From: Erinaceus europaeus
Taxonomy: Eukaryota; Chordata; Mammalia; Eulipotyphla; Erinaceidae
Assembly (NCBI RefSeq): GCF_950295315.1
Contig: NC_080162.1
Span: 69,934,962-69,998,961, forward strand
Direction of reading: 5' to 3'
DNA length: 64,000 bases
Shown: positions 12,250 through 24,075 of the stretch, piece after piece
Layout of the letters: each line of letters starts with the position of its first letter
How positions within the stretch are numbered: the stretch's first letter is position 1
The notes under the pieces: generated by a model
Database searches by the model: none
What the model was told of the DNA's origin: nothing
Seen by the model: the letters and a program-made list of their open reading frames with translations, nothing else
Made by a program: the position numbers and the translations under genes

Positions 12250-12975
12250 AAAAAAATTTTTATTTATTAAAAGGAAATATTGACTTAACCATAGGATAAG
12301 AGGGGTACAACTTCACACAATTCCCACCACCAGATCTCTGTATCCCATCCCCTCCCCTGATACCTTTCCTATTCTTTAACCCTATGGGAGTATGGACCCA
12401 AGGTCCTTGTGGGATACAGAAAGTTATAATTGCTTCCCTGCTGAACATGGGCGTTGACAGGTTGATCCATACTCCCAGCCTGTCTCTCTCTTTCCCTAGT
12501 GAGGAAGGGCTCTGAGGAGGCAGAGCTCCAGGACACATTGGTGGGGTTGTCTGTCCAGGGAAGTTTGGTCGGCATCATGCTAACATCTGGAACCTGGTGG
12601 ATGAAAAGAGAGTTAACATATAAAGCCAAACAAATTGTTGACCTAATGTCTGGGATAGTGAAGTCCTCCATTTTGTAGATAGCTAGTAGGCATATTTTAG
12701 TTGTATTCCAAAGGGTCTGTTGCTATACTAAGTTATTTTATTTTATTTTACTTTTTTATTTTTTTCCCCTAAGCCTGAAATCTGATATGCCGGTGGATCC
12801 AAGTTATTATCTGGGGAAATGATGCCATGGTTGGAAAAAGGACCAGGAACTGGATCAGGAAAGAAAGTAGTTCCCTAATATGGGAAAGGTGTATCAATAT
12901 TGTTGACTGTAAACCCCACTGATTTGATCTGATCTGGGGCCCATATTCAGCGTAGGAGCCTATGTGACCTCTGCA
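12250..12975 (-). mobile_element. Long-type L1 3' UTR, minus strand
   Basis: The minus strand carries the same module (ctgggagtatggatcaacc, gtgtgaagttgtacccctct) ending in an A-rich tail near 12250. Upstream sequence to about 12975 looks like the more proximal part of the same 3' UTR. Confidence 0.55.
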
Positions 12976-13334
12976 TCTCTGTAGATCTGAGCTCACATTC
13001 TGTGATCGTGAGTAGGAACATCAGCAGAGATATAGGTTACTCATGGCTACAGAGAAGAATCTAGAGTTTAACCAGCTAGCTGAGTTACTTACACGAGATC
13101 AGTTCCCAGGAGTGGCAGTCATGGTTGAGATGCATCTGAGCAGGAGAAGAATCAGGAGTCAAAGAGAGCTGACTTCCGGCTGCCTGATCTTTTTAGTCCA
13201 TTCGTCCACCCACATACATCTGTGTTTATGCAGATTGTAGTATGCTCTGTCACCAGGCTGACATCAGCCATGTGCTGTGTCAACTTCCTATGGTCAGCCA
13301 GTATACTGCGTCATAACAGACCTGAAACATTTGT

Positions 13335-13547
13335 CACCAGGATTATTAGTTTGTTTGTTTATTATTGGGTAGAGAAACTGAGAGGGGCGAGGGAGATAAA
13401 GAGGGAGAGAGGCAGAGAGACACCTGCAGACTTGCTTCACTGCTGCTGAAGCTTCCCCCCAGCAGGTAGGGAGCAGGGCCTTGAACCTGGGTCCCTGCAC
13501 ATGGAAATGTGAGAGCTTAACCAGGTGCGCCACCGCCTGGTCATCAG
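13335..13547 (-). mobile_element. Family B SINE, minus strand
   Basis: tattattgggtagagaaact..gcttcactgctgctgaagc..taaccaggtgcgccaccgcc. Confidence 0.85.
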
Positions 13548-13649
13548 GAGTATTTTTTTATACCATCACTGAAAAGGAAGCAAATAAGGAAAACACAAGA
13601 GGAAGTCAGGCACTGTTTTGCTGATCTGAGAGAGAAGAGGAAAAAGGAA

Positions 13650-13965
13650 GGACACTTGGAAGTTGTATTAGTTGTAGATGTGGCATAGAAAGGAAGAGAA
13701 GGCAGGACCATAGGGGAAGGAAGGGCGAATAGATCATATATATAAATAAAAGTATAGAGATAGACATAAAGTCAACCCATATCTGTGACCTTGGAAGAAT
13801 AATTGCAGTTTCTACAGGAGCGGGGTAGGGGGGGATGAAGACACAACTCCTGTGGTGGGAATGGTGTAGAATTGTACCCCTATTATCTCATAATTTTGTG
13901 AATGATTAGTAACATTTTTTTAAAAAGAAAAGAAAATGTTAACTATGCAAAAAAAAAAAAAAAGA
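13650..13965 (+). mobile_element. Diverged L1-type 3' end
   Basis: aactcctgtggtgggaatgg, gaattgtacccctattatc and an A tail mark it as an older relative of the module. Confidence 0.45.
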
Positions 13966-14605
13966 TCTAGGCACAGAGTATCAGCTTACTACTTCCACCA
14001 CAAAATTTGACAAATGATATAAACTGGGTTTTTTTCCAACTCCCAGAAAGCCACCAGAGTGGAGAGCCCTAACAGTAGGAGTCCTGCCTGTCTTGCTCCC
14101 TATCTCTTGCTTCTTCTCTCAGCACAAGGTAGACAGACACACAGTGGGAAACCAATAGATGTTTGCTGAATGATGACATCACTGTTCCACATGATGCCTC
14201 AATAAGATAGAAGGGCATCAGATAAAACGCTGGACTGTGAGGAGATAAGACAGTGTAATGGAAAGAAACCACCTGTGTGTACCTTCTTGGGTTCTTTAGC
14301 AGCTGGGCAAACAAGTTAGCAAGTGTGAGACAGACTGACAGAGAAAAAATAAGGAGAAATTTATAAACTGCGTGTACACCTCCTGGACACATGGGAGAGA
14401 CCTAAAAAATTCAAGTCACTCACCACCTGACCCTAACCATCACCTGAACTCACTTTGCTAATGCAGAGGACTATGGGAAGAAAGAGAGAACTGTCTACAC
14501 AAAAAGATACCAAAGAGAAAGAAGGTGTGGATAAAAAGACAAAGGTATGTCAACTTAAATTATGCCCCTTTCACAAGCCAGCTCCCCTTAGGAGTTTTTC
14601 TTTTT
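13966..14605. other. Unique intergenic sequence
   Basis: Nothing recognised. Confidence 0.3.
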
Positions 14606-14905
14606 CTTTTTTTTTTTTTTGCCTCCAGGGTTATCACTGGGGCTCAGTGTCTGCACTATGAATCCACTGCTCCTGGAGGACATTTTCCTCATTTTTGTTG
14701 CCCTTGTTGTTATTTTGCCATTGCTATTGTTGTTAGATAGGACAGAGAGAAATCAAGGGAGGAAGGGAAGACAGAGAGGGGGGAGACCTGCAGACCTGCT
14801 TCACCACCTGTAAAGTGCCCCTCCTACAGGTGTGGATCTGGGGGCTCAAACCAGGATCCTTATGCTGGTTGGTCCTTGCACTTTACATGTGTGTTTAACC
14901 CACTT
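14606..14905 (-). mobile_element. SINE (long form), minus strand
   Basis: tttgcctccagggttatcac..gcttcaccacctgtaaag..tttaacccact. Confidence 0.85.
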
Positions 14906-15204
14906 CTAGAAACACCCATCTACCCAGGTCAGCACCACCGCAAGCTAAGGGAGCAGGATTGCAGACTGCACTGCTTAAAATTCCAAGAGGAACTTTTAAG
15001 AACCTGTCCATATGTTATAGTTCACAGAAAAGTACTGTGAGTAGTAGGGGGCCCGCCCTTAGTTGTACCAAGCAGGGTAGCAGCAGGGGAAAACCCAGCA
15101 GCCCTTTGCCGCCTGCCTGCTCCCTTGTGCTTTCTTCCCTCAGGGGAACAGAGGTGACGGTGACATGGGGTTTGACACAGGCAAGGGGAGGGATCAACAA
15201 CTTG

Positions 15205-15565
15205 AAAAATTATTTATTTATTTGCTTATTTATTTATTTTGGATAGAGAAAGATAAATTGAGAGGGAAAGGTGAGAAAGAGGTAGAGATAGATAGATGAT
15301 AGATGGATAGATAGATGATAGACAGATAGATAGATGGATAGATGATAGATAGACAGATAGATGGATAGATAGATGATAGACAGACAGATAGATGGATAGA
15401 TGATAGACAGATAGATGGATAGATAGATGATAGATAGACAGATAGATAGATGGATAGATAGATGATAGATAGATAGACTTGCAGCACTGCTTTACCACTT
15501 GTGAAGCTTCCCACCTGCAGGTGGGGACCAGGGGCTTGAACTCAGGTCCTTGTGCACTATACTTG
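15205..15565 (-). mobile_element. Family B SINE, minus strand, expanded by a TAGA microsatellite
   Basis: The SINE tail and body flank a 190-bp (tagatgga/taga)n block that replaces the usual CT-rich segment. Confidence 0.8.
15283..15477. repeat. (TAGA)n / (TAGATGGA)n microsatellite
   Basis: Interrupted tetranucleotide array with regularly spaced gatagatgga and gatagacaga variants, indicating higher-order duplication. Confidence 0.95.
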
Positions 15566-16113
15566 TAAGAGATGCCATGAGTGAACCTTCATTTCATTCC
15601 TGATTGTTAAGTAGTCCTGAATCAAAACAGTCCAGTTAAAATCATCACAAACCAATACAACACAATTGATAGGACTCTTACTAACCTGGGATGCTACTTT
15701 TTGCTTAGTCCTTGAAAATTGTGCTCCTTAGCATTGAAGTTTCTTAAACCTAGACCCCTGGTGGGGAGGAGGCTGGTGAAGAGTCGAGCAACGTCACCTC
15801 TGATGAACCTAAGCTGGAGTGCTACCCCAGAATACCCACAAATGTTTCACCTCCCCATTACCTCCCACTCTAGTCCACCCCCTCCATCCCAGAGGTCAGC
15901 TGTGTCAGGGCCTCTGCCTTGGCCCCCTTCCTATAGCTTCTTCTAGTTCTTGTCTGGCCTCCTGCCAGCTTCCTTTCACAATTTATAGTCAAGTCCGCTG
16001 GAGTTAAGACAATCTGTATTGTTTAAGGGGGTACTGTTTTCCCACAAGAGGATTTCCATTAAAGAAAGACTTGGGAATCCCCAGGCAGAGGGGTGGGTGT
16101 GTGCTTAGGTAAT
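15566..16113. other. Unique intergenic sequence
   Basis: Nothing recognised. Confidence 0.3.
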
Positions 16114-16124
16114 ATTAGACACAT

Positions 16125-16287
16125 ACAGGTCCGTGAAGGATGATAAATGACATAGTGGGGGTTGTATTGTTAAATGGGAAACTGGGGAATGTTATGCATG
16201 TACAAACTATTGTATTTACTGTTGAATGTAAAACATTAATTCCCCAATAAAGAAACAAAAAAATAAAAAATAATAATAATAAAAAAG
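16125..16287 (+). mobile_element. Very short L1 3' end insertion with 11-bp TSD
   Basis: Only 163 bp of short-type 3' UTR and tail (gggggttgtattgttaaatg, ttccccaataaag). Flanked by attagacacat at 16114-16124 and 16288-16298. Confidence 0.8.
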
Positions 16288-16298
16288 ATTAGACACAT

Positions 16299-17599
16299 GC
16301 CTCTGGGAAAACTAGAGGTTAAGCTCTGGGCTGGGTGCAGTTAGCAGATGGTCCCCTTGGAAGCTAGCAGTTCAGTGAGTGGTGTGTTTTTTCACTCAGT
16401 TTTCTCGGAGGGGACTGGGGAGACACTTTTCTACCCTCTCTGTCTGAGGGCCTGAGACTCACTAAGTCTCTAGTGCTAGCTGGAGTGGAATCTCCAGCTT
16501 CCCCAGTGCTGACTTGTTTCTCAGTAACAGCCAAGGGCTCAGGTGAAGGGGCCCATTTGTGAAAGGAGCAGTTGAGTTTTTTCTGGGGCAGGCTTTGTGC
16601 TGTCTGGGATGACTGCACAGATGTCTTAAAGACATAGTGCCACTTTATTTCTGTTTTGCAAGTGTGGGTCATTCTCAGTTGCAGGGAAACTGGGCTCCCT
16701 CTCAATCTACAGGGACACTGGGTGCCCACCTGTGATAGGGCCTTCTGCCAGTTGTGGGGGCAGAGGAAGAACAGGCCCCAGGCTCGTGTCAAACTTCAGG
16801 CCTTGGGCAGAAACCCTGAGCTGGGCTTTGCCAAGGTGTGTTAACTGTGAGCAGCATCTCTGCTTTCAGTTGGGGAACCAAACACTTGTCATAATGCCCT
16901 GTGCATGTCTTCCCATCACCCACCCGGTGTGCCAGGCCTGCCTGTATGTGGGCACATAGGCCCTGCTCAGGCATTTCAGTGGACATTCTGAGAGGCTCCA
17001 GAATGTGTCACAGGTAACATAACATATGGGCTTCTCGGGGTGTCCTTATCTAGGCATACATGGCATGTGAAAAAAAGGTGGGAATCCAAGATACGACTAA
17101 GCCACAGGTGTGAAAGAAACCTGGGAGTCCTGATCTAAGGGTCACCACCCACCCCAGTCACTAGTAATCAGACAGCCTGAGGTGGAAAGTGAGTGCAGCT
17201 CAAAACAGACTCACAGCTACTACCAGGGACACAACTGCTGGAGACTAGAGGGTGCAGTTTCTAAATGCTGTTGGACATAAACTGTCTGCCAAACCTGGGA
17301 GGGGAGGGGCTTCCTGGCTGCTTTCACAGTGCTTGATGACTGCTCCCTTATGAGCCAGTGAACCTTCTCCTAGAATGCAGGCACTTGCATGTGTATTTTT
17401 ACTAAAAATCAATGGACCGGCCAGTTGTACCCGATGTTTGCCCCTGTGGGGAGACTGGAGTTATACAAATACACTCCTCTCTCAGTGGGAAGTTCTCTCA
17501 CATGCCACTTGTTTCTAAGTTTTTCATCCAAATGTTTTACACCCAGGACCAGCTTCAGAATGGGGATCACTAGCAGAGTTCTTTTTGTTGTTTGTTTGT
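16299..17599. other. SINE-free 1.3-kb intergenic block
   Basis: Contains a 142-codon minus-strand open frame (16364-16792) without recognisable domain or codon signature. Relatively GC-rich for the window. Confidence 0.35.
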
Positions 17600-17915
17600 T
17601 TTGTTTTTAAGATTAAATTTTTAAAAAATATTTATTTATTTTCCCTTTTGTTGCCCATGCTGTTTTTTAATGTTGTGTTGGTTACTATTGTTGTTGTTAC
17701 TGATGTCATTGTTGTTGGATAGGACAGAGAGAAATGGAGAGAGGAGGGGAAGACAGAGAGGGGAAGAGAAAGATAGACACCTACAGACCTGCTTCATCGC
17801 CTGTGAAGCGATTCCCCTGCAGGTGGGGAACCAGGGAATCGAACCGGGATCCTTATACTGGTCCTTGCGCTTTGCGCCATGTGCACTTAATCTGCTGCGC
17901 TACTGCCTGACTCCC
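17600..17915 (-). mobile_element. Family A SINE, minus strand
   Basis: ttcccttttgttgcccatgc..gcttcatcgcctgtgaagcg..gcgctactgcctgactccc. Confidence 0.9.
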
Positions 17916-18174
17916 TGTTTTTAAGATTTTTTAAATATTCCCCCTGCTCAGAAATTACTTGCAAAGCTTTGAATGTGCTGTCTGCAGAGGAGAGATGGTA
18001 CTTGCACAGCACTGGCTGAAGAGGCAATTTCTCAGACTTAAATGACACAGAAACTCTGTGCTGTCTGCTGCAGGTGGGAATGAGGATCCTTCTGTTATGC
18101 AGGAATTTAATCTGGCTAGGTCTATCAGAAATCCAATTACACACAGGCTTTGTTTCAGGAATTCTGTGCGTAGA

Positions 18175-18478
18175 TCTGCTCCACAGAAGTAAAAGTAACC
18201 GATTGTAAGGCTATATGTATAAAAGGACTTTTATTGTTTGTAACTGTGAAAAGCTGGAAGCAATCTGAAGGCCCATTAGCAAGGAAAAGAATCAAACCAC
18301 ACAATTAAAGGAATACATCAAGGAAACTAATAAATCAATTAAATGGTTACACCCTGTAGTGTGGATTATTATATAGCAGCTAGCTGTTGAACAGGAGAGA
18401 GGTCCACAATTCAGTGTTAAGTTAAAGAAGCAAATTTCAGGGGCGTTCATGTAATATGTATAACTACAGTATTCTTAA
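18175..18478 (+). mobile_element. Ancient L1 ORF2 C-terminal remnant
   Basis: ctgtgaaaagctggaagcaa, tggattattatatagcagct and ttaagttaaagaagcaaatt follow the usual ORF2 end (CNSKKLEAI.., YYIAA..) with many substitutions. Confidence 0.5.
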
Positions 18479-18489
18479 AGTTGTTTTAT

Positions 18490-18632
18490 TTATTTTAACA
18501 AGGGACACACAGAGAGAGACCAGAGCACTGCTTAGCTGTGGCTTATGGTCATACTTGAGATTAAACCTGGCACCTCAGAGCTTTAGGCATGAACGTTTTT
18601 TGTAGAACATTACGCTGTCTCCTCAGCCCCAA
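18490..18632 (-). mobile_element. Family D SINE, minus strand
   Basis: agcactgcttagctgtggct..gctttaggcatgaacg..cattacgctgtctcctcagc. Confidence 0.7.
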
Positions 18633-19553
18633 TTACAATATTTTAAAAATGTGCAATCTAACATTTTTTTTTAAAAAAGTTCTCTCTAGTGATCTAAGTA
18701 AAAGTGTGGAGGTTGCATCAAAGGCAGAAAAGAGGGGGTGGATCGGGGAAGATGGATGAAGGAACAGGAATTCCCTCTACCTACACCCTCCAGAAGATAG
18801 AAAAATAAAAAGGCATAAAATAAAATTAAGTGAAAAATTAGGACAGCTCAATTTATATTATTATTGAATACATACATATATATTTTAAAGATGTTGGGAA
18901 TGTGAGAGCAAAGCTTTACTTTAGATTTCTGTGGTGATTTCAAAGTCGCTTTCCCATTGAAGTTGTATTTTAAAAATCAATAGTCAGAGGGGACAAGAAA
19001 GTGGTGATAGGCAAAATGATTTTCATCTAGAAGGATTATATCAAGAACAATTGAGACGATATCTTCACAAGGTGTCAGCAGTCCTTTGTTGCAGCGAGAA
19101 GCCAGAGTCCAGCCTTTCCTTGAGCTCATCATTTGCAAATACAAGCAAGTACAGAAGCACATACAGACACACTTGAATGACTATGCACATATTAACATTG
19201 TGCCCTTCTTACATCTGTTTTCTGGAACAATTAATACAATGAGAAAAGGCAGAAATCATAGAAAACACAGAGAGCATGATCTAAGTTCTTTCAAATCAAA
19301 AAGGAAAGCATCTCGCTTATTTGGCTATGTATGTGTTTATAATTCAACACAGGAGCACCGAGGCTTGAAATTTCAATATTAGCCTACAAGTACTTGCTTA
19401 TTTATTTTTTTGCTCCTTGCCCTTTCTGCTATTGTTATTATTTTCAAAATAAAAATGAAAAAAAAGACATTTAAGAAATTACTTCTAGGTGTTCTGTGCT
19501 TTCACTTCACTCTTTGAACTAGAATTCACCAGGAAGCAGAAGGAAGCACAATG

Positions 19554-19554
<1 letters not shown>
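18633..19554. other. AT-rich unique intergenic sequence
   Basis: No gene recognised. Confidence 0.35.

Positions 19555-19616
<62 letters not shown>
19555..19616. repeat. (CA)n microsatellite
   Basis: About 30 uninterrupted CA units. Confidence 0.98.
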
Positions 19617-19977
19617 CACTTGTCCCCAGCTATCCCCCAGTTGCCCAGCCAAGGCTGCTCCCCCAGTCTCCCTTGCTCCCAGGTCCACTCCACATTTTCT
19701 GGGTTGAACCTCCCCAGTGTATCCTTGAGAAGAAAGCTGATAGCAACAGAGGCACAGAACAAGATATACCATTATCAACATTCATGTTTAAAAAGACTGA
19801 GGATAGATTGTTGGACAATGCACATTTTTCTCTTTGCAGACTCTGTAAAGAGAGATAATAGTAGTCGGCAACTTTTTATCTCCAAGCAGGGTTCAACAAC
19901 TCCTGTGAGTCTCTGAGGGAGATCTCAGAGTGTCTGTGGGGGCATCTTAGGACATAAGAGCTAGTTTTTCTTCCCCT

Positions 19978-19981
19978 TTCT

Positions 19982-20029
<48 letters not shown>

Positions 20030-20040
20030 TCCTTTTCTTT
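19978..20040. repeat. (TTCT)n microsatellite
   Basis: About 14 TTCT units grown from the tail of the adjoining SINE. Confidence 0.97.
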
Positions 20041-20290
20041 TCCCTTTTGTTGCCCTTGTTTTTTTTTCTTTTATTGTTGTTGCTATTGATGTTGTTGTTG
20101 TTAGATAAGACAGAGAGAAATGGAGAGAGGAGGGGAAGACAGAGAGGGGAAGAGAAAGATAGACACCTGCAGATTTGCTTCACTGTTTGTGAAGTGACTC
20201 CCCTGCAGGTGGGGAGCCAGGGGCTCGAACCGGGATCCTTATACCGGTCCTTGCGCTTCACGCACGTGTTGCAAAGCGCAAGAGACTATG
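20041..20290 (-). mobile_element. Family A SINE, minus strand
   Basis: tcccttttgttgcccttg..gggctcgaaccgggatcc; a (ttct)n array (19978-20040) sits at its tail end. Confidence 0.9.
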
Positions 20291-20383
20291 TTTAGAGATG
20301 TTTTGAATCCTGCACATAAAAACATGTTCACAGGGTAAAGAAGAACATTTGAAAGCAAACTCAGTTAAGAACACTGTCGTCGT

Positions 20384-20605
20384 TGGGGCCGGGTAGTGGC
20401 ACACCTGGATAAGCGTACACCTTACAGTGCACAAAGAGCCAGGTTCAAGCCTTTGGTCCCCAACTGCAGAGGGAAAGCTTCATAAGTGCTGAAGCAGTGT
20501 TGCAGGTATCTCTCTCTTTCTTTATTTCTTTCTTTCTTTCTCTATATCCCCCTTCCTCTCGATTTCTGGCTGTCTCTATCAAATGAAGATAATAATTTTT
20601 TTTTA
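20384..20605 (+). mobile_element. Family B SINE with TSD
   Basis: ggccgggtagtggcacacct head; aacactgtcgtc at both ends. Confidence 0.9.
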
Positions 20606-20610
20606 AAAAT

Positions 20611-21417
20611 AACACTGTCGTCAGATCACTCACTCCTTCAGGGATGGAAACAGTGATTATTTATTTGTCCAGCTAAAAATTGTCATACTCTAAACATACC
20701 TGCTATAACTCTGATCTGCTCTGGGAACCAGCTTGGCACTATAGCACAGAATTCTGGGTCTTTGTCTATCTTTTTATTTTAGTTTAACTTATCTGTTAAG
20801 TGTGAGCATATGAGAGGAGCTAAATGGCCCCTTGGTGTCACAAGATATCAAGATATATTTATAGCTTTCAGCTCAGGTCTTCATATTTCTGCAAGTGCAG
20901 TTTCCCCAGTTTCATTAGAAACATGTGACTGGATTTGGAGCCCTACACACTGCCAAGCTCTGGGGTATACACAGAGAGGAAACCCAAGACGAGCCAGGGT
21001 TGAGTCCCTACTTTGCTGCTTTCAAGCTACTTCGCTTCTTAGCCCTCTGTTTCCTCGTCTATATAAAGGGAATGAATGAGCCCCCACACACACCAAAAAA
21101 AATTGCTGGGAGGTGTTGTGAGTCACTTGGCACAGGCCCCAGCACCTTCTTTTACGTTCACCAAATATTTATTGTGTAACATGGAATGCTGGCCAAGCCA
21201 CTGTGGGCTGAGAGGCTGCAGTGACACAAGCCACCCTCCAACACAGTACTCAAGGGCCGGGTGTATGTACATTTATCAAACACAGATGCCTGATTAGAGA
21301 CTCAGAGTGCTGTCTGCAGCGCTGAGAATTCGCTGCCCTTTGGTACCTTCAGGACACTTGGGTTTGGGACATGGGAGGGCAGGTCTCTCACTCTGTGGCT
21401 GCAGCCAGCTTGGACAC
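20611..21417 (-). other. PRND: Probable PRND 3' UTR / downstream flank, SINE-free
   Basis: Repeat-poor sequence immediately 3' of the doppel stop codon. No convincing ORF. I cannot place the true mRNA end. Confidence 0.4.
21168..21173 (-). terminator. PRND: Candidate proximal PRND poly(A) signal AATAAA
   Basis: The minus strand reads cacAATAAAtatttgg, 245 nt past the stop codon. The context also resembles an old interspersed repeat, and known PRND mRNAs have long 3' UTRs. It may therefore be unused or only a proximal site. Confidence 0.25.
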
Positions 21418-21951
21418 TTATTTCATGATAAACCAGGTGAATGCTAGCAGACAGAACATCATGAGCTGGTCCACAGTGACCTGAAGTCCTGCTCCTCTTT
21501 CTGACCAAAAATCACAGCGCTTGAGGGAGCAGAGCTCCCTGACGAGCCTCCACAGGACCCGCTGGTAGAGCTTGTCGTGTTTCTCCCGGGACAGCTCCTC
21601 CTGGTTGGCGGAGTGGGTGGCATTGATGCAGCTGGCAATGAACTTCGCCTTGGTCACGTTGACCTCAGAGCAGCCGTTGTAATGGATCCCGTCGGGGAAC
21701 TGCCAGTAGTTGGCCTCGTAGTATCTGTTGGCCTCGGCTCCCAGGTCAATATCCAGCTTGGTGCCCTGCCTGATGAAGGCCCCGGGCCGGATCTCTGAGA
21801 CTTGGGCCTCCGTGACATGGTTGGTGCTGGGCAAGGCCTTTCGGTTCCACTTAAACCTGTGCTTGATGCCCCTGGCCTTGACTGCAGAGAGTTGGCTAAA
21901 GAACAGGACACAGACAATGGCCAGCCACCACCCACCCAGGTGCTTCCTCAT
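21418..21951 (-). CDS. PRND: Doppel (prion-like protein), complete 177-residue ORF
   Basis: GPI-anchored PrP paralogue, expressed mainly in testis and needed for male fertility in mice. Visible: signal peptide about 1-25, basic stretch RGIKHRFKWNRKALPST at 27-43, then the prion/doppel globular domain with the conserved NRYYEANYWQFPDGIHYNGC at 75-94. Cys94, Cys108, Cys141 and Cys146 give the two doppel disulfides (94-146 and 108-141 by analogy). N98 (NVT) and N110 (NAT) are N-glycan sites. ERGAG near 151-155 supplies the probable GPI attachment point, followed by a hydrophobic tail. There are no octarepeats and no PrP-type hydrophobic core, as expected. Human doppel has 176 residues; the extra residue is near 120-126. 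The gene lies downstream of PRNP on the same strand, 28.7 kb from its stop codon. The frame is intact. Confidence 0.98.
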   Translation of the reverse strand: MRKHLGGWWLAIVCVLFFSQLSAVKARGIKHRFKWNRKALPSTNHVTEAQVSEIRPGAFIRQGTKLDIDLGAEANRYYEANYWQFPDGIHYNGCSEVNVTKAKFIASCINATHSANQEELSREKHDKLYQRVLWRLVRELCSLKRCDFWSERGAGLQVTVDQLMMFCLLAFTWFIMK

Positions 21952-21961
21952 TGTGGCACGT

Positions 21962-21976
21962 CTGCAAGAGAACAGA
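21962..21976 (-). promoter_or_regulatory. PRND: PRND coding-exon splice acceptor
   Basis: The minus strand reads ctgttctcttgcag followed by acgtgccacaATG. AG is at 21963-21962 and the exon starts at 21961, again exactly 10 nt before the ATG, as in PRNP. Confidence 0.8.
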
Positions 21977-22550
21977 CGCAGTGGTTAACTTCCCCAGTGA
22001 GGTCTCCCCTGCCTCCCTCTCATGGGCAGGAAATGTACAATGAAGAATGACATCCTTGCTCCATTTACTTTTTTCTGGAAGCATAACCACTTTCCCAGGC
22101 TTGGGCTACAAAGAATAAGTCAATATCAAGTTTCTTGCTTTTCCAGCGCATATATATATGGGGGTGGGGTGGGCGGTGATGGCTAGTTTTTTGGGTAGAG
22201 AGAAAGCTGCAACTGGAAATTATAAAACCCTTGAATATACATGGGAAAATAAGTAATGACGTATGGGTTTTCTTTGTCTTTCAAATCAAGGGATTCCTGG
22301 GTGAAAAATTCAGGACAAGAGTTGGACTCAGAGGCTCTGGGCTCTGACAGTCTTGTCATCAACTCAAATATTCATCAGCTTCTAATCCTAAAGAGCACTA
22401 TGTAACCTGTAGGGATAGTGGGGAGGGAGGGATAGGTAGGAGCCTAGTTAGGGTACCCCTGCCTTTCTCTGTGTCAAGAGGCTAGGATGTGTCATTGATG
22501 TCCTTTCCAGTCTCACCTAGGGGACGGTGTGACCCCATCTTTGCCACCTG
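21977..22550 (-). other. PRND: PRND intron, unique part
   Basis: Intron sequence upstream of the coding exon, without SINEs; a short (ta)n run at 22150-22158. Nothing else recognised. Confidence 0.5.
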
Positions 22551-22775
22551 CAACGAGCTTCTTATTGCTCGGTTACTTCATGTCAGTCACTGATACTGCC
22601 TCACTGAATTCTCACACGCAGTAGACACATAATCATTCCCATTCTTTGAAAGTTACACTAAGATTCAGAAAAAGTAAATCATTTGCCCAAGGCCCTACAA
22701 CAGCAGGTGCCAGGTTTGAACTCAGCTCTGTTTGGCACCACTTCCTGTGCCCACTCACCATTCTCACTGCCTTCC
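22550..22775 (+). mobile_element. MIR SINE remnant
   Basis: attcccattctttgaaagtt.. and tttgcccaaggccctacaac, ccaggtttgaactcag follow the MIR core order. In the PRND intron. Confidence 0.6.
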
Positions 22776-22837
22776 AAGGCTGCAGGAGGGGTTGGAATTG
22801 TGTGCTTTGATTCACTGGACATAAAAGACAGCCATAG

Positions 22838-23160
22838 GGGGGATGGGCGGTAGTGCAGTGGGTTAAGTACACATGGTGCAAAGTGCAAGGACTGGACTAA
22901 GAACCCCGGTTTGAGCCCTTGGCTCCCCACTTGCAGGAGAGTCACTTCACAGATAGTGAAGCAGGTCTGCAGGTATCTATCTTTCTCTCCCTTTCTCTGT
23001 CTTCCCCTCCTCTCTCCATTTCTCTCTGTCTTATCCAACAACAATGACAGCAATAACAATGACAATAATAACAACAATAATAAACAAGGGCAACAAAAGG
23101 GGAAAAATAGCCTTTGTAGTGCAGGCACCGAGTCCCAGCAATAACCCTGGAGATTAAAAA
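22838..23160 (+). mobile_element. Family A SINE in PRND intron
   Basis: gggcggtagtgcagtgggtt head; long form with cagcaataaccctggag and A-tail. Confidence 0.9.
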
Positions 23161-23181
23161 AAAAAAAAAGAGACAGCTATA

Positions 23182-23475
23182 GGGGCCTGGTGGTAACGCA
23201 GCAAGTTAAGTACACATGGTGCAAAGCTCAAGGACTGGCACAAGGATTCTGGTTCATGCCCGGGGTCCCCTCCTGCAGGGGGGTTGCTTCACTGGGTGGC
23301 GAAGCAGGTCTGCAGATATCTATCTTTCTCTCCCCCTCTCTGTCTTACCCTCCTTTCTCGATTTCTCTCTGTCCTATCAAACAACAACAGCAATGACAAA
23401 AATAACAATAACAACAAGGGCAACAAAATGGGAAAAATGACTTCTAGGAGTAGTGGAACCCTGTAGGCAAAAACA
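23182..23475 (+). mobile_element. Family A SINE in PRND intron
   Basis: ctggtggtaacgcagcaagt head; caagggcaacaaaatggg tail. Confidence 0.9.
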
Positions 23476-23784
23476 AAAAAAGATAACCATAGTGGTCCCT
23501 AAACTGAGCAAATAAATGGATGGGGGGGGCTGGCCATGGGTCCCAGGACATCAGAATGAGAGCTGATATTAAGGAAAACCTCCCCTCACCCCTCAGTTTG
23601 GTAGTCTGTCACACCTGACTCCTGAAATGCCAGTAACTATTGTGGAAAACTATGTCCCAAGGTCGGCTGTTCAGGACATTCAATTGTGGACCTTTCTGTA
23701 GGTCAAGGATACAGGAGTCCCTAAAATGGAGTATGGCTAGACTGTCCTAGAGGAATTTTTGCTATGAGTCCATGAGTGCCAGGG

Positions 23785-23915
23785 ATGGAAGTCCCTCTCT
23801 TTCTCTCTCCCTCTCTCCCCACCTGCTCCTTCCCTCTCAATTTTTCTCTGTCCTGTCTAATAAAGAAAGTGAACAAAAAGGAAATATGGCTGCCAATAGT
23901 GGTGGCAATTAAAAA
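23785..23915 (+). mobile_element. SINE 3' fragment in PRND intron
   Basis: ctctctttctctctccctct.. ctgtctaataaagaaagtg..ccaatagtggtggc; tRNA head missing. Confidence 0.55.
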
Positions 23916-23935
23916 AAAAAACTAGCTTTAACTAG

Positions 23936-24075
23936 CTGGGAGGTGGTGCAGTAGATAAAGACTTAAGACTCTTGAGTATGAAGTCCTAAGTTTGATCCCT
24001 GGCATCAGGTGTGCCAGAATGATGCTCTGAATCTCTTTTTCCCCTTTCCAATTTCATTTATTCATCTTAAAAAAA
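23936..24075 (+). mobile_element. Family C SINE in PRND intron
   Basis: gggaggtggtgcagtagata, cttgagtatgaagtcc, tttgatccctggca. Confidence 0.75.

Noticed and set aside
15226..15514. Ser/Ile/Tyr/Leu-rich ORFs on the minus strand
   Set aside because: Translation of the TAGA microsatellite.
16364..16792. 142-codon minus-strand ORF downstream of PRND, considered as a PRNT-like or novel gene
   Set aside because: No signal peptide, no prion or doppel motif, no splice context, Ser/Gln-rich mixed composition typical of chance ORFs in GC-richer DNA.
19489..19781. ORFs with long His-Thr or Cys-Val runs (also at 3085, 11413, 29329, 63643)
   Set aside because: Translations of CA/TG microsatellites.
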